A DNA stretch of 12,276 bases from assembly GCA_947303825.1 (NCBI GenBank), contig CAMYZK010000040.1, positions 1 through 12,276 of the forward strand, in the 5' to 3' direction. Under the pieces are notes generated by a model. It saw nothing but the letters and a program-made list of their open reading frames with translations, made no database searches and was not told the DNA's origin. The stretch is from an uncultured Prevotella sp. (GTDB lineage: Bacteria > Bacteroidota > Bacteroidia > Bacteroidales > Bacteroidaceae). The stretch's first letter is position 1. Each line of letters starts with the position of its first letter. Below are positions 4,759 to 12,276 of this stretch, one piece after another. Both the position numbers and the translations under genes were made by a program.

Positions 4759-6771
4759 ATGACAGTTTGTATTGCAGAGAAACCTAGCGTGGCACGCGAC
4801 ATAGCTCGCGTGATAGGGGCAACAGGTCAGCGCGACGGATATATGGAGGGTAATGGCTTTCAGGTGACATGGACTTACGGACACCTGTGTACGCTGAAGG
4901 AGCCGGGCGACTATACTGCCGCCTGGCGACCCTGGGCGCTGACTCAGCTGCCCATGATACCACCTCGCTTCGGCATAAAGCTGATAAACGAAGACCATAT
5001 AGTGAAGCAGTTTGCTGTGATAGAGAAGCTCATGCAGCAGGCCGACGGGATAGTGAACTGCGGCGATGCCGGACAGGAAGGTGAGCTCATACAGCGGTGG
5101 GTGATGCAGAAGGCACAGGCCCGCTGCCCGGTGAAGAGACTGTGGATATCGTCGATGACCGACGAGGCCATACGCGAGGGCTTTGCCAACCTGCGCGATC
5201 AGGACGACTATCAGCCGCTGTACATGGCAGGCATGAGCAGGGCCATAGGCGACTGGTTGCTGGGCATGAACGCCACTAGGCTATATACCCTGAAATACGG
5301 TCAGCGAGGACAGGTGCTGAGCATAGGGCGCGTGCAGACACCGACACTTGCCCTTATTGTGAACAGGCAGATGGAGATAGACAACTTCAAGCCGGAACCC
5401 TACTGGGTGCTGGCCACCATCTATCGCGACACAACGTTTACCGCCACCAAGGGAAAGTTTACCAATAAAGAAGAAGGCGAGCAGGCCTTCTCGATCATAG
5501 AGGGAAAGCCCTTTGTGGTGACGAAGGTGGAGAAGAAGGAGGGTAAGGAGCAGCCGCCGCAGCTCTACGACCTCACGTCGCTGCAGGTTGACTGTAACAG
5601 GAAGCTGGGGTTCTCGGCAGAGTTGACGCTCAACCTGATACAGAGCCTATACGAGAAGAAGTATACCACCTATCCACGCGTTGACACACAGTATCTCTCT
5701 GACGACATCTACGCCAAGTGCCCGCAGACCATGAACGGCCTCTACCAGACAAGGTTTGCAGGTATTGCTCCATACGCACCATTGATAAAGCCCATTGGCG
5801 GAAAGCCTCTGAAGAAGTCGAAACGGGTGTTCGACTCGTCGAAGGTGACCGACCACCATGCCATCATTCCAACTGGGGTGGTGCCACAGGGATTGACCGA
5901 TGCCGAGCAGAAGGTGTTCGACCTCATAGCACGCCGGTTTATAGGTGTCTTCCTGCCCGACTGCAAGTTCTCTACAACCACCGTGCTGGGAAAGGTCGAG
6001 GGTGGTGACCAAGACATAGAGTTCAAGGTTACGGGCAAGGAGATTCTAGATCCGGGATGGCGCATCGTGAGGGAGAAGACCTCTGGCAACAATCAGGAGC
6101 AGCAGGACAGTCAGGAGAATGCGGCTGCCGACGAGGAGCGCACGCTGCCCACCTTTGAGAAGGGGGAGAGCGGGCCACACAAGCCCACGCTAACCGAGAA
6201 ATGGACTACGCCACCGCCTTATTATACCGAGGCGACACTGCTCAGGGCCATGGAGACGGCTGGCAAGCTGGTTGACGACGAGACGCTGAGGGCCGCCATG
6301 AAGGAGAACGGCATTGGACGGCCGTCGAGCCGCGCACAGATAATAGAGACACTCTTCAAGCGGCACTACATACGCAGGGAGCGCAAAAGACTGGTGGCTA
6401 CACCTACGGGCATAGAGCTGATAGGCCTCATAAGGGAGGAACTGCTGAAAAGTTGTGAGCTGACAGGCATCTGGGAGAAGAAACTCAGAGACATTGAGCA
6501 CAGGAAATATGATGCACAGCAGTTTGTTGACGAGCTGAAACAGCAGGTTACACAGATTGTCAACGAGGTGATGACCGACGGTAGCAACAGGCGGGTGTCG
6601 ATAACCGACGATGCTCCTGTAAAGTCTACTAGAAAGAAAAACACGCCAAAGACGATAGAGGGAAAACCATGTCCGCTGTGCGGAAAAGGTCACATTATAA
6701 AGGGAAAGACGGCCTATGGATGCTCGGAATGGAAGAATGGATGTACTTGGCGACAGCCCTTTGAACAATAA
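4759..6771 (+). CDS. topB: DNA topoisomerase III
   Basis: 670 residues, usual length for the family. A type IA topoisomerase cuts and passes single DNA strands, resolving replication and recombination intermediates. The TOPRIM domain starts IAEKPSVARDIARVIGA (5-21) and carries GDAGQEGE (102-109), where D103, E107 and E109 match the DxDxEGE block except that the second Asp is Gly105. TTYPRVD (303-309) supplies the catalytic tyrosine Y305. ENGIGRPSSRAQIIETL marks the conserved core near residue 515. A four-cysteine zinc finger ends the protein (C638, C641, C655, C662). A perfect promoter and purine-rich leader precede the chosen ATG. The lipoprotein gene starts 29 bp after the stop. Confidence 0.96.
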   Translation: MTVCIAEKPSVARDIARVIGATGQRDGYMEGNGFQVTWTYGHLCTLKEPGDYTAAWRPWALTQLPMIPPRFGIKLINEDHIVKQFAVIEKLMQQADGIVNCGDAGQEGELIQRWVMQKAQARCPVKRLWISSMTDEAIREGFANLRDQDDYQPLYMAGMSRAIGDWLLGMNATRLYTLKYGQRGQVLSIGRVQTPTLALIVNRQMEIDNFKPEPYWVLATIYRDTTFTATKGKFTNKEEGEQAFSIIEGKPFVVTKVEKKEGKEQPPQLYDLTSLQVDCNRKLGFSAELTLNLIQSLYEKKYTTYPRVDTQYLSDDIYAKCPQTMNGLYQTRFAGIAPYAPLIKPIGGKPLKKSKRVFDSSKVTDHHAIIPTGVVPQGLTDAEQKVFDLIARRFIGVFLPDCKFSTTTVLGKVEGGDQDIEFKVTGKEILDPGWRIVREKTSGNNQEQQDSQENAAADEERTLPTFEKGESGPHKPTLTEKWTTPPPYYTEATLLRAMETAGKLVDDETLRAAMKENGIGRPSSRAQIIETLFKRHYIRRERKRLVATPTGIELIGLIREELLKSCELTGIWEKKLRDIEHRKYDAQQFVDELKQQVTQIVNEVMTDGSNRRVSITDDAPVKSTRKKNTPKTIEGKPCPLCGKGHIIKGKTAYGCSEWKNGCTWRQPFEQ

Positions 6772-6800
6772 AAGGCATGCTGGCGCGTTATATATATAAG

Positions 6801-9260
6801 ATGAAAAAAGGAATCACATTATTATATATAACGGTACTGAGTGTGGTATTGGCCTCGTGCGGAGCTGACACTGCCATGAAGAAGGGCGACAAGTTCTATG
6901 CACTGGGCGAATACTACGATGCTGCCACCTACTACAAGAAAGCCTATTCGCAGACACCTGCCAAGGAGAGGGCGCTGCGAGGAAAGAGGTCGGTCAAGCT
7001 GGCCGACTGCTACCGCCGCATCAACCAGACGCAGCGTGCCATAGCTGCATATAACAATGCGGTGAGATATAAGCAGGGCGACTCGCTTGACATCTTGTTG
7101 CATCTGGGGCAGCTGCAGTTGAAGAACGGCAGCTACAAGGATGCAGAGAAGACGTTTCTGGCACTGGCCGACAGCCTGGGGCTGAGGGTAGTGGACAGGG
7201 GCGACAGCATTATGCTGACAAACGCTGCACCAAAACCGAGGCCGGACAGCAAGACTGATTCCGCAAAGAAACCGGACAGGAATACTGTCGCAAAGAATGC
7301 TGCTGCAAAGAAGGCCGACAAGAAGGCCGATAAGAAGGCCGATAAGAAGGCCGATAAGAAGCAAAGCAGGGCCGCCCAGAAACGTGACAAGGCCACTGCC
7401 CAGAAGTCGGGCAAGGCGACTGAGGTGCCGACACCCGACAAGAAGGCGACGGAGGCACCAAAGCCGGTGAAGGCGACTGCGGCACCGAGGCTGGAGGAGA
7501 TGAAGTTCCAGCTGAAGAACGGACTGCTGTCGGCACGACTGGCCCCGAAGTGGAAGGAGGAAGCCGAGTATTCGGGATATACAGTAAAGAAGCAGGAGCT
7601 GTTCAACTCACGCAGGGCTGAATACTCACCGGCCTTGGCCGGCGAGAACAGCGACCAGCTGTTCTTCTCGTCTACACGCAACCAGGCCAAGGGCGACGAG
7701 GTGAGCGGAATAACGGGAACGAAAAATGCCGACATCTTCTTCTCACAGCTCGACGACAAGGGAAAATGGTCGAAGCCGGAACCCATAGAAAGTGAGCTGA
7801 ACACCGACGAGGACGAAGGTGCCTGCACCTTCTCGCCCGACTTCAAGACTATGTATCTCACGGTGTGCAAGACCGACCCGTCTTATCCGCGCTATGCGAA
7901 GATAGCCACTGCACAGCGCAGCGACGCCTCGTGGGGTAAGCCCACGGTGCTCGAGATAAGCAACGACACGTTGTCTACATACGCCCATCCAGCCCCATCG
8001 CCCGACGGACGCTGGCTCTACTTTGTGAGCGACATGCCCGGCGGACTGGGAGGCTATGACATCTGGAGGGCAGAACTGTCTACAAAGGGAATACTAAGCG
8101 TGGAAAACGTAGGAGCACCCATCAACACTCCCGGCGACGAGATGTTCCCTACCTTCAGGCCTAACGGCGACCTCTACTTCAGCAGCAACGGACATCCTGG
8201 CTTCGGAGGACTCGACATCTACTACGTGGAAAACATGGAGGGCAGAACAGACAGTGCTGCGGCAACCACTGCGGCAGCAAATTCTTCACTCTTCACTCTT
8301 CACTCTTCACTAGAGAACTCTTCACTCAAAGTAGAGCATCCAGGCTGGCCCTTGAACTCGCAAGGCGACGACTTCGGCATGACCTTCGAGGGGCTGCACA
8401 ACCGTGGCTACTTCTCGTCGAACAGGGGTGATGCCCGTGGATGGGACCATATCTACTCGTTTGAGAAAGCAGAGATCATACAGACCGTGAAGGGATGGGT
8501 GTACGAGAAAGACGGCTATGAGCTGCCACAAGGTCTTGTTTACATGGTGGGCAACGACGGCACCAACAAGAAAATATCGGTGAGGGGCGACGGCTCGTTT
8601 GTAGAGGAGATAAAGCCTGGCGTGAAGTATGTGTTCCTTGGCACCTGTCGGGGATTCCTCAACCATAAAGAAGAGCTGTGCGTGGAGCCCGTGCTCGAGT
8701 CGGAAGAGTATGTGCTGCAGTTCCCTCTGGCATCTCTCACCGCACCGGTGCTTATAGACAACATCTTCTACGACTTCGACAAGGCAACGTTGCGGCCTGA
8801 GTCGAAAGAGGCTCTCGATAATCTCATTGCACTGCTCAACGAGAACCCCAACGTCACCATAGAGCTGTCATCGCACACCGACAACCGAGGCTCGGACAAA
8901 TACAACGTGGGGTTGTCGCAGCGTAGGGCAGAGAGCGTGGTGAATTATCTCATTGAGCATGGCATTGCCAAGGACCGCCTGTCGCCCATGGGCTACGGCG
9001 AGGGTAAGCCAAAGGTTATCAGGAAGAAGCTTACAGAGAAATATACTTGGCTGAAAGAAGGCGACCAGCTCACTCCTCAGTTTATTGACGCGCTGAAAGA
9101 CGAGGAACAGAAAGAGGTGTGCCACCAGCTGAACCGCCGCACGGAGTTCATTGTGCTGCGCACTACCTACGGCATGTTTGACGCCGAGGGTAAGGCGAAA
9201 GAGCAGCCCGAGAAGAAGGTCAAGGAAGAAGAGACGTCAGAACCAGAGGAGCTATGGTAA
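6801..9260 (+). CDS. TPR-PD40-OmpA outer-membrane lipoprotein (PorE-like)
   Basis: The ATG at 6801 is chosen over 6777 because it gives a clean lipoprotein signal, MKKGITLLYITVLSVVLASC with the lipid-bearing C20; product 819 residues. In order: TPR-like helices (about 25-125), a Lys/Ala-rich linker (about 145-225, with four KADK units), PD40/WD40-like propeller blades (about 265-560: FSPDFKTMYL, PSPDGRWLYFVSD, FRPNGDLYFSSNG), a carboxypeptidase-regulatory-like fold (about 562-630) and an OmpA domain (about 640-785) with IFYDFDKATLRPES and SSHTDNRGSDKYNVGLSQRR, the peptidoglycan-binding face. This domain order is that of PorE of the type IX secretion system; paralogues exist, so no symbol is given. 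It likely sits in the periplasmic leaflet of the outer membrane and grips peptidoglycan. Residues 495-511 are encoded by a heptamer tract (8284-8326). The stop overlaps the next gene by 7 bp. Confidence 0.9.
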   Translation: MKKGITLLYITVLSVVLASCGADTAMKKGDKFYALGEYYDAATYYKKAYSQTPAKERALRGKRSVKLADCYRRINQTQRAIAAYNNAVRYKQGDSLDILLHLGQLQLKNGSYKDAEKTFLALADSLGLRVVDRGDSIMLTNAAPKPRPDSKTDSAKKPDRNTVAKNAAAKKADKKADKKADKKADKKQSRAAQKRDKATAQKSGKATEVPTPDKKATEAPKPVKATAAPRLEEMKFQLKNGLLSARLAPKWKEEAEYSGYTVKKQELFNSRRAEYSPALAGENSDQLFFSSTRNQAKGDEVSGITGTKNADIFFSQLDDKGKWSKPEPIESELNTDEDEGACTFSPDFKTMYLTVCKTDPSYPRYAKIATAQRSDASWGKPTVLEISNDTLSTYAHPAPSPDGRWLYFVSDMPGGLGGYDIWRAELSTKGILSVENVGAPINTPGDEMFPTFRPNGDLYFSSNGHPGFGGLDIYYVENMEGRTDSAAATTAAANSSLFTLHSSLENSSLKVEHPGWPLNSQGDDFGMTFEGLHNRGYFSSNRGDARGWDHIYSFEKAEIIQTVKGWVYEKDGYELPQGLVYMVGNDGTNKKISVRGDGSFVEEIKPGVKYVFLGTCRGFLNHKEELCVEPVLESEEYVLQFPLASLTAPVLIDNIFYDFDKATLRPESKEALDNLIALLNENPNVTIELSSHTDNRGSDKYNVGLSQRRAESVVNYLIEHGIAKDRLSPMGYGEGKPKVIRKKLTEKYTWLKEGDQLTPQFIDALKDEEQKEVCHQLNRRTEFIVLRTTYGMFDAEGKAKEQPEKKVKEEETSEPEELW
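7311..7358 (+). repeat. 12-bp tandem repeat (KADK x4) inside the lipoprotein gene
   Basis: Four head-to-tail copies of AAGGCCGA(C/T)AAG, each encoding Lys-Ala-Asp-Lys; copies two to four are identical. The unit is a multiple of three, so copy changes would only lengthen or shorten the basic linker between the TPR and propeller parts. Confidence 0.85.
8284..8326 (+). repeat. CTTCACT heptamer tract inside the lipoprotein gene
   Basis: Four perfect CTTCACT copies in tandem (8284-8311) and a fifth at 8320-8326 after AGAGAACT. They are translated in three successive phases as SSLFTLHSSLENSSL, a linker between propeller blades. Seven is not a multiple of three, so gain or loss of a unit shifts the frame: after loss of one unit the next codon is TAG (8311-8313); after gain of one unit, TGA (8429-8431). 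Confidence 0.85.
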
Positions 9261-10519
9261 ACCTTCCCGATGATTTCGTCAGACTGACGCGAGAGCTGAT
9301 GGGCGAGCAGCGGTTTGCACGCTATATGGCAGCCTTCGACGAGGATGCGCCTGTAAGCATCAGGCTCAACCCCAGGAAGAATGACACGCTGAATGTGAAG
9401 GATGGGGAGCCTGTGCCCTGGTGCGACGATGCCTACTATCTGCCTAAACGCCCCAATTTTACATTCGACCCACTGCTACATGCAGGCTGCTACTATGTGC
9501 AAGAGGCGGCATCAATGTTTCTGCATGCTGTGCTGAAACAGCATTTGCCAAGCCACCCCGTAACCATGCTCGACCTATGTGCGGCTCCGGGGGGTAAGTC
9601 TACGCTGGCCTGTTCGGTATTGCCGACGGGAAGCTCGCTGTGGTCTAACGAGCCAGTGAGACAGCGCGCCAATATTCTCCTGGAGAACATACAGAAGTGG
9701 GGTTACGACCAGTGCCATGTGTCAAGCTGCTACCCCTGTGACTACCGTAAGAGCAAGCTGCTGTTCGATGTGATACTCTGCGACGTTCCTTGCTCGGGCG
9801 AGGGGATGTTTCGCAAAGACCCGGCCACCATTGCCGAATGGAGCACTAAGAACGTGGAACGGTGCTGGCAGTTGCAGCGCGAGATAGTGGGCGATGCATG
9901 GCAGTGCCTGCCCCCCGGGGGATTGCTCGTCTACAGCACTTGCACCTTCAATACCAAGGAGAACGAGGCCAACATAGCGTGGATGCTTACGGAGTTTGAC
10001 GCCACCGTGCTTCCCGTTGAAACAAAACCAGAGTGGAACATCTGCGGTTCACTGCTCTCTGGTTTCTCTCAGCCTGTCTACAGGTTCATTCCAGGTATCA
10101 CTCGCGGAGAAGGACTCTTTATGTGTGTCTTGCGCAAGGGGGGCAGACTGCTGCCCGTTGATGGTGAGGAACAGATAACCAGACGACATGCTGGCAAGGC
10201 GGCGAAAGGAGCTAGGCAGGGATTGGATGGCAAGGCTGCGAAGGGCGCTAGACAAGGTATAGCAGAGTTGCAACCTCTTCCACTGCACACCGACGGGCCT
10301 GCCATTGAACTGACCTACGAGCAGGCCATTGCCTTTCTGCGCCATGAGTCGCTGCTGCTGCCGCCAGACGCGCCAAGAGGTTTGGTAGAGGTGTGCTATA
10401 AAGGTCATGGCTTGGGCATGGTAAAGAACATCGGCTCTCGTGCCAACAACCTCTATCCGAAGGAATGGCGGATAAAGGCAACCCATATACCACAAGAGAT
10501 GCCTGTAATAGTGAGTTAG
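9254..10519 (+). CDS. rsmF: RsmF-like rRNA (cytosine-C5) methyltransferase
   Basis: 421 residues. It transfers a methyl group from S-adenosylmethionine to C5 of a cytosine in rRNA (C1407 of 16S rRNA in E. coli RsmF; the exact site here is inferred). The SAM-binding motif I is LDLCAAPGGKST (106-117). Motif IV DVPCSGEGMF has C180, and motif VI YSTCTFNTKENE has C230, the two cysteines of the NOL1/NOP2/Sun (m5C) mechanism. The C-terminal ~100 residues look like the RsmF PUA-type RNA-binding part (YEQAIAFLRHESL ... GHGLGMVKNIGSRANNLYP). Between them a 36-bp duplication (10193-10264) encodes a basic linker with GKAAKGARQG twice. The ATG overlaps the lipoprotein stop by 7 bp, suggesting translational coupling. 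Shorter than E. coli RsmF (479), as I recall is usual for this phylum. Confidence 0.9.
   Translation: MVNLPDDFVRLTRELMGEQRFARYMAAFDEDAPVSIRLNPRKNDTLNVKDGEPVPWCDDAYYLPKRPNFTFDPLLHAGCYYVQEAASMFLHAVLKQHLPSHPVTMLDLCAAPGGKSTLACSVLPTGSSLWSNEPVRQRANILLENIQKWGYDQCHVSSCYPCDYRKSKLLFDVILCDVPCSGEGMFRKDPATIAEWSTKNVERCWQLQREIVGDAWQCLPPGGLLVYSTCTFNTKENEANIAWMLTEFDATVLPVETKPEWNICGSLLSGFSQPVYRFIPGITRGEGLFMCVLRKGGRLLPVDGEEQITRRHAGKAAKGARQGLDGKAAKGARQGIAELQPLPLHTDGPAIELTYEQAIAFLRHESLLLPPDAPRGLVEVCYKGHGLGMVKNIGSRANNLYPKEWRIKATHIPQEMPVIVS
10193..10264 (+). repeat. 36-bp tandem duplication inside the methyltransferase gene
   Basis: Copy one is 10193-10228 and copy two 10229-10264. The first 30 bases of each encode GKAAKGARQG; third-codon-position differences show the copies have drifted while the protein was kept. 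It lies in the linker (residues 314-337) between the catalytic and RNA-binding parts. Confidence 0.75.
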
Positions 10520-10549
10520 CTATTACAAAGGTGAGGGCGAAACACATTC

Positions 10550-10590
10550 GTAAAGAAAAATGCGCACCGTCTGTGTAGACGGTGCGCATT
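10550..10590 (-). terminator. Strong intrinsic terminator of the transporter operon
   Basis: A perfect 14-bp stem, AATGCGCACCGTCT (10559-10572) with AGACGGTGCGCATT (10577-10590), closes a 4-base loop. On the minus strand it is followed by TTTTTCTTTA, the U-tract expected for leftward transcripts. On the plus strand the sequence after the stem (GGTAATTAGG) has no U-run, so termination of the methyltransferase message there would be weaker. Confidence 0.9.
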
Positions 10591-10635
10591 GGTAATTAGG
10601 GACTGACGGTAATGGTCTGGTCCTGTTTTCTTGTT

Positions 10636-12048
10636 TTATTCTACTACGATGGGCTTGTACTTAGGCACGAGGCTCTTCATGATGAACCATCCGATGAGGT
10701 AGGCCACCGAGCAGATGCAGAACACCACCATGTAGGCGGCGGGCTTGCCGTCGAAGCCGAAGAAGGTGAAGGCCTCGCCCTGTCCGTCGGCCCATGTGAA
10801 GAACGAGCCTGAGCCCTTGTTGATGAGGAACGATCCGATGCCACCAGCCATCGAGCCGATGCCGGTGATAGTGCCGATGGTGCTCTTGGGGAACATGTCA
10901 CCGATGGTAGAGAAGAGGTTGGCCGACCATGCCTGGTGTCCGGCGCCCAACAAGCCAATGAGAATGGCGGGCCACCAGGCGCTGAAGCTACCCAGCGGCT
11001 GTGCCAGCAGGCCTAAGAGAGGGAAGCAGGCAAAGATGAGCATGGCGCGCATGCGACCCAGATAAGGGTTCATGCCTTTCTTCTCCACGAAGTAGGTAGG
11101 CAGATAGCCGCCGCCGATGGAGAGGACTGTGACGATGGCGTAGAGCGTGAGGATGAGCAGGATGCCCATCGTAGAGTCGCTGGTGTAGCCGAAACGGTCG
11201 CTGAAATAGGCGGGAGCCCAGAAGAGGAAGAACCACCACACGCCGTCGGTCATGAACTTACCCACGATGAACGACCACGTCTGCTTGTACTTGAAGCAGT
11301 CCCAGAAGGGGATAGTCTTCTCTTCTTTCACGTTGTCACGGTCTTGAACCTCGGCAATGTCACTGTCCTGCTCAATGTAGTTCAGCTCGGCCTGGTTCAC
11401 ACGCTTGTTCTTGGCGGGTTTGTCGTAGAGCCATATCCACAGGCCCATCCACACGAAGCCCAGCGCACCAATGACAATGAATGCCATCTCCCAGCCCCAG
11501 GCACGGGCCAGCAGGGGAATGGTAGCAGGTGCAGCAAGGGCACCAACAGAGGCACCGCTATTGAAGATGGAGGTGCTGAAGGCACGGTCCTTCTTCGGGA
11601 AATACTCGGCAGTCACCTTGATGGCGGCGGGGAAGTTACCAGCCTCACCGACGGCAAGGATGAGACGACAGGCCAGGAACAGCCATACCGAGACGGTGGT
11701 AAGAGCAGTGATGCTACCTCCGGCAAGGCCTATGGCACCCCATCCGCATGCAGCGTGCAGGCACGCACCCACACTCCATACGAAGATGGCGATGAGGTAG
11801 CCCTTCTTTGTCCCCATCCAGTCGATGAACTTTCCAGCAAAGAGGTTGGCCACGGCATAGAAGATGGAGAACAGACCAGTGATGGTACCATAGTGGTCGT
11901 CGGTCCAGTGGAAGTCGGGAGCGATGAAGTCTTTCCACGTCAGGGAAAGCACCTGGCGGTCCATATAGTTGATGGTTGTCGCCAGGAAGAGCAGTCCGCA
12001 GATGACCCAGCGGAAGTTGCTCATTTTAACAGTTTGAATAGGAGTCAT
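10636..12048 (-). CDS. exuT: MFS hexuronate transporter (ExuT family)
   Basis: 470 residues with about 12 membrane segments. It imports hexuronates such as galacturonate or glucuronate with protons across the inner membrane. Family marks are INYMDRQVLS (26-35), the loop DWMGTKKG (76-83), RLILAVGEAGNFPAAIKVTAEYF (128-150), FNSGASVGALAAP (162-174) and WGWEMAFIVIGALGF, all typical of the anion:cation symporter/ExuT group. A polar cytoplasmic loop at about 210-250 separates the two six-helix halves. M1 follows an A-rich leader; M9 (12024, MSNFRW) fits the family N-terminus as well and may be the true start. kduI ends 67 bp upstream on the same strand, so both are probably one operon; the substrate is inferred from that and from family. 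A perfect terminator hairpin follows. Confidence 0.9.
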   Translation of the reverse strand: MTPIQTVKMSNFRWVICGLLFLATTINYMDRQVLSLTWKDFIAPDFHWTDDHYGTITGLFSIFYAVANLFAGKFIDWMGTKKGYLIAIFVWSVGACLHAACGWGAIGLAGGSITALTTVSVWLFLACRLILAVGEAGNFPAAIKVTAEYFPKKDRAFSTSIFNSGASVGALAAPATIPLLARAWGWEMAFIVIGALGFVWMGLWIWLYDKPAKNKRVNQAELNYIEQDSDIAEVQDRDNVKEEKTIPFWDCFKYKQTWSFIVGKFMTDGVWWFFLFWAPAYFSDRFGYTSDSTMGILLILTLYAIVTVLSIGGGYLPTYFVEKKGMNPYLGRMRAMLIFACFPLLGLLAQPLGSFSAWWPAILIGLLGAGHQAWSANLFSTIGDMFPKSTIGTITGIGSMAGGIGSFLINKGSGSFFTWADGQGEAFTFFGFDGKPAAYMVVFCICSVAYLIGWFIMKSLVPKYKPIVVE

Positions 12049-12055
12049 TTTTTTT

Positions 12056-12112
12056 GTTATTTCGGCGTTTTCGTTATTTCGTTATTTCGATGTCTCGACA
12101 TTTCGATATTTC
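12056..12112. repeat. Octamer array between kduI and the transporter gene
   Basis: Consecutive 8-bp units from 12065: GCGTTTTC, GTTATTTC, GTTATTTC, GATGTCTC, GACATTTC, GATATTTC; another GTTATTTC lies at 12056-12063, one base out of phase. All end in T(T/C)TC. The array fills almost the whole 67-bp gap, reading GAAAT-rich on the coding strand just before the transporter start. ATGTC/GACAT within it can pair. Confidence 0.75.
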
Positions 12113-12115
12113 AAC

Positions 12116-12276
12116 TTACCTGATATCAATGACGGGAATATTGTCTTTGTCGTTATAGTAGAGGTTCTCACCGGCCATGCCCCAGATGAAGGTGTAGTAG
12201 TAGGTGCCGGCAGCGGCGTGCATGCTCCACTCGGGCGACATGATGGCCTGCTCGTTGTGCAGCCAGACGACGCGGC
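12116..12276 (-). CDS. kduI: 5-dehydro-4-deoxy-D-glucuronate isomerase, C-terminal end (5' partial)
   Basis: The last 52 residues are visible, ending in TAA at 12116-12118; the rest lies beyond the right edge. KduI isomerises 4-deoxy-L-threo-5-hexosulose uronate to 3-deoxy-D-glycero-2,5-hexodiulosonate in breakdown of pectin and other uronate polymers. The visible part ([28 protein letters not shown]) aligns without gaps to the C-terminus of E. coli KduI as I remember it. The His of WSMH falls on the position of H245, one of the zinc ligands. It lies just upstream of the hexuronate transporter on the same strand, fitting a uronate-use operon whose earlier genes should continue to the right. 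Confidence 0.92.
   Translation of the reverse strand, partial: RVVWLHNEQAIMSPEWSMHAAAGTYYYTFIWGMAGENLYYNDKDNIPVIDIR

Noticed and set aside
6777..6800. ATG at 6777 as the lipoprotein start
   Set aside because: It adds eight residues before a complete lipoprotein signal peptide that begins at 6801.
7133..7870. 245-codon minus-strand frame opposite the lipoprotein gene
   Set aside because: Its Ser/Phe/Leu-rich repeats (SAFLSAFLSAFL) are just the complement of the KADK-coding tandem repeat.
11344..12123. 259-codon plus-strand frame opposite the transporter gene
   Set aside because: It is antisense to a clear MFS transporter, its protein has no membrane or domain pattern, and such long frames arise from the third-position G/C bias of the real gene.

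Overview
The window is bacterial and fits Bacteroidota, most likely Prevotellaceae or a close Bacteroidales relative. This rests on promoters of the form TTTG-N19-TAnnTTTG (a near-perfect copy precedes topB), A-rich leaders in place of strong Shine-Dalgarno sequences, a TPR/PD40/OmpA lipoprotein, a DUF2975-plus-HTH pair and a DUF3667 zinc-ribbon membrane protein. The genus is inferred; no rRNA or species marker is present.

Layout. (1) 1-1421: an AAA+ ATPase with a DUF234-type nuclease-like tail, cut by the left edge. (2) 1422-2315: an 894-bp stretch with no convincing gene, crowded with short degenerate arrays, hairpins, a 28-bp alternating pyrimidine-purine tract and two leftward promoter-like sites. 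(3) 2316-2807: a secreted thioredoxin-fold protein with an apparently broken CxxC. (4) 2882-3686: a DUF2975 membrane protein and a small HTH regulator, preceded by two near-identical palindromes that bracket the promoter. (5) 3700-4581 (-): DUF3667 protein, convergent with the HTH gene and divergent from topB. (6) 4759-10519: topB, an OmpA/PD40/TPR lipoprotein and an RsmF-like rRNA methyltransferase, closely packed and probably co-transcribed. (7) 10550-12276 (-): a hexuronate transporter and the 3' end of kduI, a uronate-use operon read leftward and closed by a strong terminator.

How the parts work together. kduI and the transporter belong to uptake and isomerisation of uronates from pectin or similar polysaccharides. 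DUF2975 and the HTH protein look like an autoregulated pair. topB and the methyltransferase are housekeeping genes. The lipoprotein between them has the domain order of PorE-type cell-envelope proteins linked to the type IX secretion system.

No unmistakably new multi-gene system is present. The most distinctive feature is short-period tandem repeats (7, 8, 9, 12 and 36 bp) that occur both between and inside genes. The strongest case is a CTTCACT heptamer tract inside the OmpA-family lipoprotein gene: gain or loss of a single unit would truncate the protein before its peptidoglycan-binding domain.
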